Part shown: piece by piece, positions 56,031 through 64,000 of the stretch
How positions within the stretch are numbered: position 1 is the stretch's first letter
How the letters are laid out: every line of letters begins with the position of its first letter
Assembly: GCA_021396245.1 (NCBI GenBank)
Contig: WNYE01000006.1
Location: 124,001 to 188,000 of the forward strand
DNA: 64,000 nucleotides
Reading direction: 5' to 3'
Source: Sporothrix humicola
Taxonomy: Eukaryota > Ascomycota > Sordariomycetes > Ophiostomatales > Ophiostomataceae
Notes under the pieces: model-generated
Told to the model about the DNA's origin: nothing
The model's input: only the letters and a program-made list of their open reading frames with translations
The model's database searches: none
Position numbers and translations under genes: made by a program

Positions 56031-56758
56031 ATGTCCTCGCCGTCGGAATCGCCGCGAATGCGGGACAGCAGTCGACTCCCGCTGCCTCCGTCGACCGCCG
56101 CAGCCGTTGCCTCAGGCTCGGCATCGGCCTCGCCATCTCCTCTCCCATCATCGTCCTCTGCCGCATCGTCTCCTGCGCCACTCGCGCCGTCTGACGAAGA
56201 AGGCGGGTTCTTGAGAAGGCCAAGCGGCGACGGCGCTGCCGAAGACGACGATAATGACAACGACAATGCCGACGACGACGAGTACGGCCACCCGGCCGCT
56301 GCCCAGGACATCCCCCTGACAATGACTGCCTCGACCGTCCTCCTCAATCTTCCTCGCGACGCAACAGCCGCTCTTGCCACAGCCGGCCGTTTCGCCAAAG
56401 ACAAGGTCGTCGTGCGGTTCAAGCCAGTCGGGTCGGCGCCGCCATTGTCGGGTGGAGGGGCTGGTGGAGGTGCAGCCGCCGACGTCCGGCGCAAGATCAC
56501 GGCGACACAAAAGTTTGAAGTCGTGGTTGCCTTTGTGCGGCGGGCGCTGAAAGTCAAAGAGTCGGAGAGCGTGTTCCTGTACATCAACTCTGCGTTTGCG
56601 CCGGCGCTGGACGAAGTGGTGGGCAACCTGCATCAGGTAGGTTGGGTATTACCTTGGAAATGGACTGTCTTTTGCTCTACTGACACACTCTACAGTGCTT
56701 CAAAGACTCTCACGACCAACTAAACGTGTCATACTCGCTCACACCGGCCTTTGGTTGA
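56031..56758 (+). CDS. atg12: Ubiquitin-like autophagy protein Atg12 (two exons)
   Basis: Exons 56031-56636 and 56696-56758 join over a 59-nt intron (GTAGGT...TACAG, CTGAC branch) to encode 222 residues. The first ~120 residues are disordered, Ser/Pro/Ala-rich with an acidic run (EDDDNDNDNADDDE). The ubiquitin-like fold follows, with VVVRFKPVG, KITATQKFEVVVAFVRR, VFLYINSAFAPALDEVVGNLHQCF and the C-terminal NVSYSLTPAFG. The terminal Gly is the residue activated by Atg7 and joined to Atg5; the Atg12-Atg5 conjugate promotes Atg8 lipidation in autophagosome formation. The last 20 residues, including the essential glycine, come only from exon 2, so splicing is required. It is convergent with panB. 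Confidence 0.95.
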
Positions 56759-57109
56759 ACAGCATCAGCTACGACTACTACGACTATTATCACGGACACG
56801 ACCATTGCATACCACAAGGTCAAAATGAATTCATCGATTCGTATTGCCAGTGCCCCAAATGGGACACTGAGACACGACATAAAAGTATGGAGCATTTGCA
56901 AGCTCAGATATCAAGACAAACGCCAAGGCAATGCACGCAATGCGATGCAACCTCCCATACCCGTGGGTATTGGGAGGATAAAGAAGACAAAAGACAAAAA
57001 CGCTCAAAAGCTGAAAACAATGGCCCGCCCTCCTTTTTCTCCTTCCTTTCACTCAACATCGACGTCGTATAGCACCTTTCCGCCAACATCAGATTCGTCA
57101 CTCGGCTGC

Positions 57110-58249
57110 CTAGTACGACGACTTCTTCTTCTGTAGGTGGGCGCTCTGCTCGACCGCATTGGCAAACATGTCGAGCTCCTCCTTGGGCATCGGATAGGTG
57201 TGCTCCGGGGCCGGGTAAGCACGAGTCTTGACGTCGTTGCGGTAGGCCTCGACGGCCTGCATGGCCTCGGACCAGACGTCGCCGTACTTCTTGACAAACT
57301 TGGGCAGGAAGCGGCCCGGCGGGAAGTTGCCCGTCATGTCGACCTGCACCAGCACCTGGCCAGAGCACGCGTTGCCGGCACCGATGCCAATCGTCGGGAT
57401 GTCAAGCTTCTCGGTGACGATACGCGCAATCTCGGCAGGCACAGCCTCGAGGACGACGGCAAACGCGCCCGCCTCCTGCACAGCCAGCGCGTCCTCGAGC
57501 ACGCGCAGTGCGCCGCCGGCCGTCTTGCCCTGCACCTTGAAGCCGCCCAGAGCGTTTTGGCGCTGCGGCGTGAGGCCGACATGGGCCAGGACCGGGATAC
57601 CGGCCGTCGTGATCTTGTGGATCGTGGCCGCCATCTCGCGCCCGCCCTCGAGCTTGACGCCCTGCACGCGGCCCTCCTTGACGAACCGAATGGCCGTTTC
57701 CAAAGCCTGCTCCGGCCCAATCTCGTACGAGCCCATGGGTAGATCGCCCACCACAAACGCCGACTTGGTGGCCCTATTCACCGACCGGCAGTGCAGCAGC
57801 ATCTCCTCCACGAGCACCTCGCTGGTGTCCTCCATGCCCAGCGCCACCATGGCCAGGCTATCGCCCACCAGGATCATGTCCATGCCGCCCTGGTCGGCCA
57901 CAAGCGCCGAGGGGAAGTCGTGGGCCGTGATGACAGTAATGGGCTCGTTCTTGGCGTACAGCGAGCGGATTGTGCCGACGGTGACCTTTTTGCGCTGTTT
58001 GCCGGCCGGGGCCGGGCCCATGGGGGAGTGCGAGCTGAAGCGGGCTTGTGTAATGGGAGTAGAGGTGGAAGAATTGAGGTGTGAAATAGGGGAGAGGGTG
58101 GAAGAAGTCAGGAGTGGGGCCGAAATACGGCAGGAGGCAGGCCGGACAGCCTGGCGGAGGAAGGAGCCGGACAGCATGGTAGTAGCCGGGCGAGACCCAC
58201 GTGCCACAGCAGTCACAGCGGCAGCCGGAACGCCTGAGAGTCCCGGCAT
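57110..58249 (-). CDS. panB: Ketopantoate hydroxymethyltransferase PanB, mitochondrial
   Basis: The first ATG of the frame is at 58249, giving 379 residues without introns. The N-terminal ~75 residues are Arg/Ser/Ala-rich (LRQAVRPASCRISAP, QARFSSHSP) and look like a mitochondrial presequence. The PanB barrel follows with VITAHDFPSALVADQGG, ILVGDSLAMVALGMEDT, VGDLPMGSYE, VKLEGG, LAHVGLTPQ and PTIGIGAGNACSGQVLV, covering substrate and metal-binding positions. The enzyme adds a hydroxymethyl group from methylene-tetrahydrofolate to 3-methyl-2-oxobutanoate, the committed step to pantothenate and coenzyme A. An in-frame TTG at 58267 is not a plausible start. It is convergent with atg12 (about 350 bp apart) and divergent from the Tap42 gene. 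Confidence 0.95.
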   Translation of the reverse strand: MPGLSGVPAAAVTAVARGSRPATTMLSGSFLRQAVRPASCRISAPLLTSSTLSPISHLNSSTSTPITQARFSSHSPMGPAPAGKQRKKVTVGTIRSLYAKNEPITVITAHDFPSALVADQGGMDMILVGDSLAMVALGMEDTSEVLVEEMLLHCRSVNRATKSAFVVGDLPMGSYEIGPEQALETAIRFVKEGRVQGVKLEGGREMAATIHKITTAGIPVLAHVGLTPQRQNALGGFKVQGKTAGGALRVLEDALAVQEAGAFAVVLEAVPAEIARIVTEKLDIPTIGIGAGNACSGQVLVQVDMTGNFPPGRFLPKFVKKYGDVWSEAMQAVEAYRNDVKTRAYPAPEHTYPMPKEELDMFANAVEQSAHLQKKKSSY

Positions 58250-59544
58250 AGTGAAATGGGGTAGCAATATAAATAAAAAGTGAGGGGAATGAGAATGTCA
58301 ACAAAGCTTCAATTGGGTATTGGACGGGATGCAACAGTGATTGTGTATGGCCACGACAATTGGTGGTCGCGTGTCACATGTAAGGTTGGAGATGCATGAA
58401 ATGGGTGTAAGTGACAAGGGGAAGGAACGAGTGGATGAGAATCAAATGAAAGTCGGGACGCAATTGAATGCGCAAATTGTTGATTCTCTTTTCTCGTCGT
58501 TCAAAAAAAGGAGAAGAAAGAGGGAGGGAGACGAAAATCCAAATTTTGCAAATTTGGTGCCATTTCGCTTCTTTTATGGTTTCTGGCCATGATGGTATTT
58601 ACCGTGTACAATTGAGACCTTTTGCCTATTCGCGCCTCGATTCAACAAAAAAGTGAAAAAAAAAAGAGAAAAAAGTTGGAGACTAATTAAAAGGAGAAAT
58701 TGGGAGAGAGCCGGGAGAGCCCCCTAATACCGAGCTGAAAGCGCGGTAAACGGCCTGTCTTTTGGCTGTCAGGTCAGCTGTTTCTAGCGCCTTTGGCGCC
58801 CCAAAAAGAACACTCTCTGGGCACTTCTGGGCACTGACACATCCAAGACCTTTTCTTTGTCAACGGGTTGAAAGCGCCTTCCCTCTCCTTCTCCTCAGCC
58901 TTTCCCCTTTCCGCCCAAGCCGAGGTCTCGGTCACTCCTGCCCACCTTGTCCTTCTCGCTCACGATCTTACCCCAACCGCGAGGCCACCTTCCTTTTCGA
59001 CTGACCGCTCGAGATGCCTGTAGTGATCAAATACTCGACCCCCATAATCCCCCGTAGCACGTTTATAGGTGTCTGTTGCTCGAGCTGAAGGCCTTTCCCC
59101 TCGTACTTTTTAGGGGACTTTTACCTCACAAACCTCCCCTTTCCCCCGCCAATACGTCATTTTGTACTCCGAAGGGGAGGGGCTAGACCTAACCAGACCT
59201 TTTGCCTTTCTACAAACTGCCGCCCCTCGCCGCCCGCCACCCAAAAAGTCCTAACAAACTGCAGCGTAATAATTATTATGTGACCAGCAGCAGGCGCGAC
59301 CCTGAATTTATTTTTCAGCTGTTCGTTGGCCATAGCTTCGATCCAGCTCTTTTCTCCTCCACAATCATCCTCACCACAATAATCATCGATTATCACGACA
59401 AGACCTCTGACTTTACGATCACGACCGTTTACGAGTTACGATAATAGACCAACGAACGAGTGAACAGAAAACGAATCGAAAGTACCCCGCTAAAAGGGGC
59501 AAACGAAGACAGGACGAATATCACAAACCACAACAACACAAATC
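58250..59544. promoter_or_regulatory. Divergent promoter region panB / tap42
   Basis: About 1.3 kb, no coding sequence recognised. CT-rich runs occur near 58860-58950, and AT-rich sequence lies right of 59260 before the tap42 start. Confidence 0.45.
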
Positions 59545-60951
59545 ATGAGCTCGTCACAACCACAACAGCGCGAGCCGCACTCCGTCAAGGCCACATACCG
59601 CGCCGCTGAGCGTTTGCGCGAAGCAATTGAACGGGGCGCCTTCCACCCAGGAGGCCCAGGTCTATCGAGGACGACAGGCCCACAGTCGTACGGCGATGCC
59701 GTCCGCGAGGCTCTCAGCGCGTACATGGAGTGCGGCCGCCGCGTCGAGGCCCTGGCCCTCTTCAGCACCAACGAGTCCGTCGAAGACATCTCGACCGCCC
59801 ACCTCCCCTACCTGCTCGTGCCCTACCGCGTGGCCGAGCTTTCGTACAAGATGCCGACGGCCCAGCCGGGCCCGACCGAGAGACGCACCGTTTTGCGGCA
59901 GGCCCGCGAGGGCTACGAAAAGTTCTTGCACCACCTGGACGGGTACGGCCTGTTGACGGCACAGTACGCGAAAATGCTGCAGGCGTACACGGAGGACCCA
60001 ACACATTTCAGCACGCTGGGGCCGATGACCGGGATTGGGACGTCGACAGCTTCCAGTGGCGGGCCGGGCAGCGGTTTGGCGGGGTTGGCCGACCCGGCTG
60101 CACGGCGCAACGCGAAGATTGCCGCTTTCCGGGCCGAGAAGGAGCTGCGGGGCAAGCTGGACGTGCTGCGGCAGAGACAGGAACAAAGACAAGAGCTGTC
60201 GCGGCGGCGGCGACAGCGGTTGCGGGTGGTCGATGGAGACAAGACGGGGGAGGAAGAAGAGGGGGACACCAATAACGACAACGAAGACGAAGAGGCGGAA
60301 GACGAGGACGACGATGAAGACGAGGAGGAAGCCCGCAAACTGCACTTGGCGGCAATCTCCTACAGCGCCCACATGGCCTTCCAAGGCCTCGAGAGCATCA
60401 ATGTCGAGGACGATATTCTGGCCAAGGCGCCCGTCCCTCTGATGAACAACAACAACAACCCCTCAGCTGGTGGCCTGGGCGACAACCGCCAACGGCAGGC
60501 ACAAGAAGGTGAAAACGGTGCCGGCGACTCCACACGCGTCGAGGATCTCCGCAACATGGGCTCGACGCCCGTGCTGCGCCGTCTTCAGAGTGCCCTGGCC
60601 GGCTCGCCAACTTGGGCCGGCTCTCTAAACCCTGGCGGCAGCGGTCCTCTACTCTCGAAGGACGGCAGACCGAAACAACCGTTCACGATCCTAGGCAGTC
60701 GCGCCGAGATGGCCAAGAATGTGTTTCGCCCGGGCCACAACCTGCCGACCATGTCGATTGACGAGTATCTGGAAGAAGAACGCAAGAGGGGTGGCATTAT
60801 CGAGGGCGGCGGGCCCAGCAGTGGGATACCACCCGTACCGGATGAGGACAATTACGAAAAGGCGGATGCCGAGACGATGAAGCAGCGCGCCTGGGACGAG
60901 TTTGTTGAGGCGAATCCCAAGGGTGCAGGAAACACTCTGAACCGGGGTTGA
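59545..60951 (+). CDS. tap42: Tap42/alpha4 PP2A regulatory subunit
   Basis: A single exon for 468 residues from ATG 59545. The N-terminal helical repeat region has YGDAVREALSAYMECGRRVEALALFS, LPYLLVPYRVAELSYK and ARRNAKIAAFRAEKELRGKLD, the most conserved Tap42 block, where the basic helix contacts PP2A-type catalytic subunits. A long acidic run (about 233-258, mainly Asp and Glu) sits in the middle. The C-terminal conserved segment is PFTILGSRAEMAKNVFRPGHNLPTMSIDEYLEEERKRGGI, followed by the MKQRAWDEFVEANPKGAGNTLNRG end typical of the family. Tap42 binds PP2A and Sit4-type phosphatases downstream of TORC1 and is central to nutrient signalling. It lies 372 bp before the next gene on the same strand. 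Confidence 0.94.
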   Translation: MSSSQPQQREPHSVKATYRAAERLREAIERGAFHPGGPGLSRTTGPQSYGDAVREALSAYMECGRRVEALALFSTNESVEDISTAHLPYLLVPYRVAELSYKMPTAQPGPTERRTVLRQAREGYEKFLHHLDGYGLLTAQYAKMLQAYTEDPTHFSTLGPMTGIGTSTASSGGPGSGLAGLADPAARRNAKIAAFRAEKELRGKLDVLRQRQEQRQELSRRRRQRLRVVDGDKTGEEEEGDTNNDNEDEEAEDEDDDEDEEEARKLHLAAISYSAHMAFQGLESINVEDDILAKAPVPLMNNNNNPSAGGLGDNRQRQAQEGENGAGDSTRVEDLRNMGSTPVLRRLQSALAGSPTWAGSLNPGGSGPLLSKDGRPKQPFTILGSRAEMAKNVFRPGHNLPTMSIDEYLEEERKRGGIIEGGGPSSGIPPVPDEDNYEKADAETMKQRAWDEFVEANPKGAGNTLNRG

Positions 60952-61278
60952 TTGGGTTGATTTATGAAGTTTTCTGCCATGCGCGCAAGCGAAATTTGGA
61001 ACCATGAAATAAAAATATAGACCAATGAATTTTTCTGATTTTTTTTTGTTTTTATTATGAAGGTCTAATGGACTGTGCATATGAGTGGTCGCTTTGTATG
61101 TGGCATATTGGTGATCCGGGTTGATGTCCTGCACTGACGATGCTGACCTAAAATGGCAGTATCACCACTAAAAGCTGCCGCTTTCCACTTTACGCGTCTC
61201 ACTCCGATAAACGCGTCTTCCGCACACACTCTCTCAACGATAGCTATGGCGACACGAATTTCACGAAACTGAACAAAA

Positions 61279-61320
61279 ATGGATGCTATTGAAACCGAGA
61301 GAAAAGATTCGAATTTATAG
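61279..61320 (+). promoter_or_regulatory. In-frame uORF ending 3 nt before the next gene's ATG
   Basis: A 13-codon frame (MDAIETERKDSNL) closed by TAG at 61318-61320; the main ATG follows after GCC at 61324 in the same frame. If transcribed, it could reduce initiation at the main ATG or, with stop readthrough, add 15 residues. Confidence 0.4.
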
Positions 61321-61323
61321 GCC

Positions 61324-63482
61324 ATGCCTCAACCGCCGGCGGCATCGCAGCCGCCACCATTCTCGGTACGCTTGCCCAGTGCGTAAATGATGAACACAAC
61401 AATTCGACTGACTATTCTCAGACACCCGATCCGTCTCGTTTTCGAGGCTCCAGACAGAAGCGCAGCGAGAGAGAAGGCATGCAGAATGATGGGTCTGCTC
61501 CGGAAAGGCGCACCACAACGCCGGCCAGCGCAGCAGCCCGCCCGACGCCTAGGTTTGCGCCTTCCCGGCCGGGGCGACAACCGGGACAGTCGCAGCTTCC
61601 TTCGCAGTCACGATCACATGCCACACCGCAGCTGCCGTCGACAGTCCGCAAGTTTAGCTTTGCAAGAGCGATCAACAGCGGAAGTCGCAGTGTCAGCCGC
61701 AGCGGCACGAGTATCGGCAGTGCTGCAGCTAGTCGACGCTTTTTGAGTCATGCGCCCCTCTTGCATGGGGGCGACGACATTGAAGACGGCAGCTCGCCGC
61801 CGCAGCCGTCTACCCAGAGAGAGGATCGGAGAGAAGACGAAGAAGAGGGCATCCCGATGGTTGTGAGGGAATCGCCGACAGCGACACGGACGAGTCAAAC
61901 ATCTTCAACACAACCATTGCCGCCTGCTTTATCACGACCTGGAGCCTTCTCGGCTGGCAATCGACGGAGGCAACGCTCAGGCCTGGACGAAGATATTGAA
62001 GATGTCGCGCCGAGCAGGGAGAAGTCTGGCACTGCAGACGGCGACGATATTGTTCGAGAATCTGGCGACACCCTCGAAGCGACAGACAACGACACCCAAG
62101 AGATATTGATGCCCGACTCTGTCCCCGAGGACTCTCCAGAGAAATTACCATTGAAAACGCCAGCTCCTCAGATACAAAAGGCACAGCATCCGGCTCGACG
62201 ACAGTCATCGGCAGCACGACTGCTGTCTTCGATTCAGCCTCTGAAACGCCGACGACTGTTTGTCTCGCCCGGCCTGATTACAAGCTCGCCTCCAGGGCTA
62301 GAACTGGACCACAACGAAGAGGCCGAGAAGGAGACTGACGAGATGGGAGTGGAGGAAGACCACGACAGATCTGCTCATTTTGTCCCTCGCTTTCGAACAA
62401 AAAAATCACGCCACGCCTGGGAAGGCGACGATATCGTGGACGATGAGAGTGACGAGAGTGATGGTGTCGACAACGTTAGATACGGCAACGAAGAGGTCCG
62501 TGATATTGTCGACTATGGCGAGCTACTCGAGTACAGCGACTCCTCTGATGACGGGAATGGCGGAGGCAAAGAAAAAAGCGACGACCACGACGAAATGATG
62601 GACGATTACCATGACGAAGATGACGACGAAGATATGATCCTGGACCAGACACCGCCACGTATCCGTTTAGCCAGACTACGACGACAAGAGGAAAAGCAAC
62701 AGCGAATACAGGAACAGAAGCAGCAACAGCAACAGCGCTTACCAACATTCCAAAGAGCAAGGCTGTTTATGACGGCCCGAAGGCCGACGAACGAAGACGA
62801 AGCAGGCGAGAATCCCGAGGGAGAGATGAACGAAGACCTGGGCCTCAGTCAAGACTTTTTGACAACACCGGCTCGACAGCAGCACTACTATGATGCTATC
62901 CTTCACCAACCGCCGCCTGACTTCTTTTCCCCTCAAAAGAAGCGGCGCCAGAAACGGCCACGACGAAGCAGACACAGCAATGGCAGTGCGGACGACGTAC
63001 TCGACGGCCTGGGCGGACTGACGAGTCCGTCTGCGGCGGCCGCTGCGGCCACGGCTGCTGCAATAAATGCCCCAGAACAGTATGTCCCAGGAGGACTGGC
63101 TGCCTCTTTGCGGGACTGGCTGGTGCAGGTCAAGAGTGGCGGCCATGGCCCTACAACCACAGCAACCAGCGCACAGGGCAAATTTGTCGTTGACGAAATG
63201 AGACAGGCGCCTGGGATGATGCGAATTGTACTCGGTCGACGGCTGAGAACGGATCATGCAAGGGGAGATGGCGACGCTGAGACTACGGAAATCGAGCCCG
63301 TGCGTCTACTTCTTACTGGTGAGGGACGACAGTGGAGTAACGGCCGAGATATTGCACTTAACACGATGAGTGACAAAGAGTCCAAAGAGACAATCGTTTC
63401 CATATCTCATCCAGCCTGGGAGATCAACTTGGGCGGCCAGCCATGGATTGTTGCCAGCGACTGGAGCATGCATGAAGAGTAA
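61324..63482 (+). CDS. Uncharacterised disordered protein with conserved C-terminal domain (two exons)
   Basis: Exon 1 (61324-61365, MPQPPAASQPPPFS) joins exon 2 (61422-63482) over a 56-nt phase-0 intron (GTACGC...CTCAG, CTGAC branch), giving 700 residues. About residues 1-500 are disordered: Ser/Arg/Pro-rich, with acidic stretches (DDYHDEDDDEDMILD) and a Gln-rich helix (EEKQQRIQEQKQQQQQR). A PPPDFFSPQKKRRQKRPRR segment looks like a nuclear signal. The last ~160 residues seem folded, beginning YVPGGLAASLRDWLVQVKSG and ending ISHPAWEINLGGQPWIVASDWSMHEE, with a strand pattern that could be an OB-fold-like domain. I recall similar tails in other ascomycete hypothetical proteins but cannot name a function. 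A nuclear protein is a reasonable guess; nothing more is supported. Confidence 0.75.
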
Positions 63483-63736
63483 TGAAATTTGAAGACATTT
63501 ATGAATAATTCCGAGTATGAATTAATGAGAATATATCCAAAGGAAACCTGCACAAGTTGCTTTTATTGACTGTAATGATTGGAGAGGCTCTAGGAGATGT
63601 GTGGATTTCAAGGTGACAGGCAGCCAATCACAGCCGGCCTAGGACTTGGTGATATTTTGTGTGAACGACATTCGGAAATGGCAGGTGCAACCCACACCTC
63701 CCGACAGCTACCTCCAACTCAATTGACAGCTTCATC
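63483..63736. other. Short spacer before fmt1
   Basis: 254 bp between the stop of the uncharacterised gene and the fmt1 ATG; it must contain the 3' UTR of one and the promoter of the other. Nothing specific seen. Confidence 0.4.
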
Positions 63737-64000
63737 ATGGCAGCCACCCTTTTAATATGGCGGCCGATAGCGTGCCGGCCAAAGTTGGCACTTTCCACAT
63801 TTTCAATAGCTGCACGACTCACTAGGAGAACAGCTGTTGCCTCACATTTCCACCTCATCCGACCGTACTCGTCTCACTCGCCAGGCTCTCCAAACAGTCA
63901 TGAGCCACTCCGCATCCTCTTTTGCGGCTCCGATGCATTCAGCTGCGCCTCCCTGCAGGCTCTGCACAGTGTCATGGACCAGCAAAGGACCGATGGAGTG
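63737..64000 (+). CDS. fmt1: Mitochondrial methionyl-tRNA formyltransferase, 5' part only
   Basis: ATG at 63737 opens a frame of 88 codons that runs off the window edge. The first ~50 residues form a mitochondrial presequence rich in Arg, Ala, Ser and His with no acids (MAATLLIWRPIACRPKLALS). The formyltransferase fold then begins with EPLRILFCGSDAFSCASLQALH, the typical first strand and FxGSDxF motif of Met-tRNA formyltransferases, where the folate-binding domain starts. The enzyme formylates the initiator Met-tRNA for mitochondrial translation. Another ATG at 63901 opens a different frame across the same DNA and is a shadow. No intron is visible in the part seen. Confidence 0.87.
   Translation, partial: MAATLLIWRPIACRPKLALSTFSIAARLTRRTAVASHFHLIRPYSSHSPGSPNSHEPLRILFCGSDAFSCASLQALHSVMDQQRTDGV

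Noticed and set aside
58250..58267. Extension of PanB upstream to a TTG at 58267
   Set aside because: The next in-frame ATG at 58249 already gives a full presequence and family N-terminus; a TTG start is not expected for this nuclear gene.

Overview
This is nuclear DNA of a filamentous ascomycete (Pezizomycotina, most probably Sordariomycetes; I cannot fix the order). The evidence is a White-Collar-2 photoreceptor partner, a fungal SurE/tubulin-tyrosine-ligase fusion (Pby1 type), short 50-90 nt GT-AG introns with CTAAC/CTGAC branch points, CT-rich promoters, and a Tc1/mariner relic whose stop codons look like repeat-induced point mutation. I see no tRNA, rRNA or CRISPR array.

Layout, left to right. 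0-10 kb: the 3' part of a WHI3-type RNA-binding protein (+), a secreted S53 tripeptidyl-peptidase (-), and the ribosome-biogenesis WD40 protein Ipi3 (-). 10-22 kb: an STB6-like Sin3-binding protein (+), the small mitochondrial chaperone Tim10 (-, spliced), divergently arranged mitochondrial lysyl-tRNA synthetase (+), and RAD50 (-, six exons). 22-31 kb: WC-2 (+), a glycine-rich 'beta-flanking'-type protein (+, three exons), and a crotonase-fold enzyme with a C-terminal AKL peroxisome signal (+). 31.4-32.7 kb: a degenerate 1.3-kb Tc1/mariner element with ~37-bp inverted repeats. 33-38.6 kb: a zinc alcohol dehydrogenase family protein (+, three exons) and the Pby1-like SurE-TTL fusion (+, two exons). 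38.6-50.4 kb: almost 12 kb without a recognisable gene. 50-64 kb: a PMC1-type Ca2+ ATPase, Atg12 (spliced), ketopantoate hydroxymethyltransferase (-), Tap42, an uncharacterised 700-residue disordered protein (two exons), and the start of mitochondrial methionyl-tRNA formyltransferase running off the right edge.

Most genes are housekeeping. There is no operon logic and no biosynthetic cluster; mitochondrial functions (Tim10, LysRS, PanB, Fmt) and nutrient/stress signalling (Tap42, Atg12, Whi3, Pmc1, Pby1) recur but are not obviously co-ordinated.

The most striking observation is in RAD50. The only way I find to give it an N-terminus matching the family is a 2-nucleotide microexon that, with a 2-nucleotide first coding exon, splits the ATG start codon. 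Both flanking introns have good donors, branch points and acceptors. Other points worth a second look are the gene-empty 12 kb upstream of the Ca2+ ATPase, the stop-riddled transposon and its odd flanks, a uORF whose stop overlaps the LysRS start codon (ATGA), and a crotonase that lacks the hydratase glutamates.
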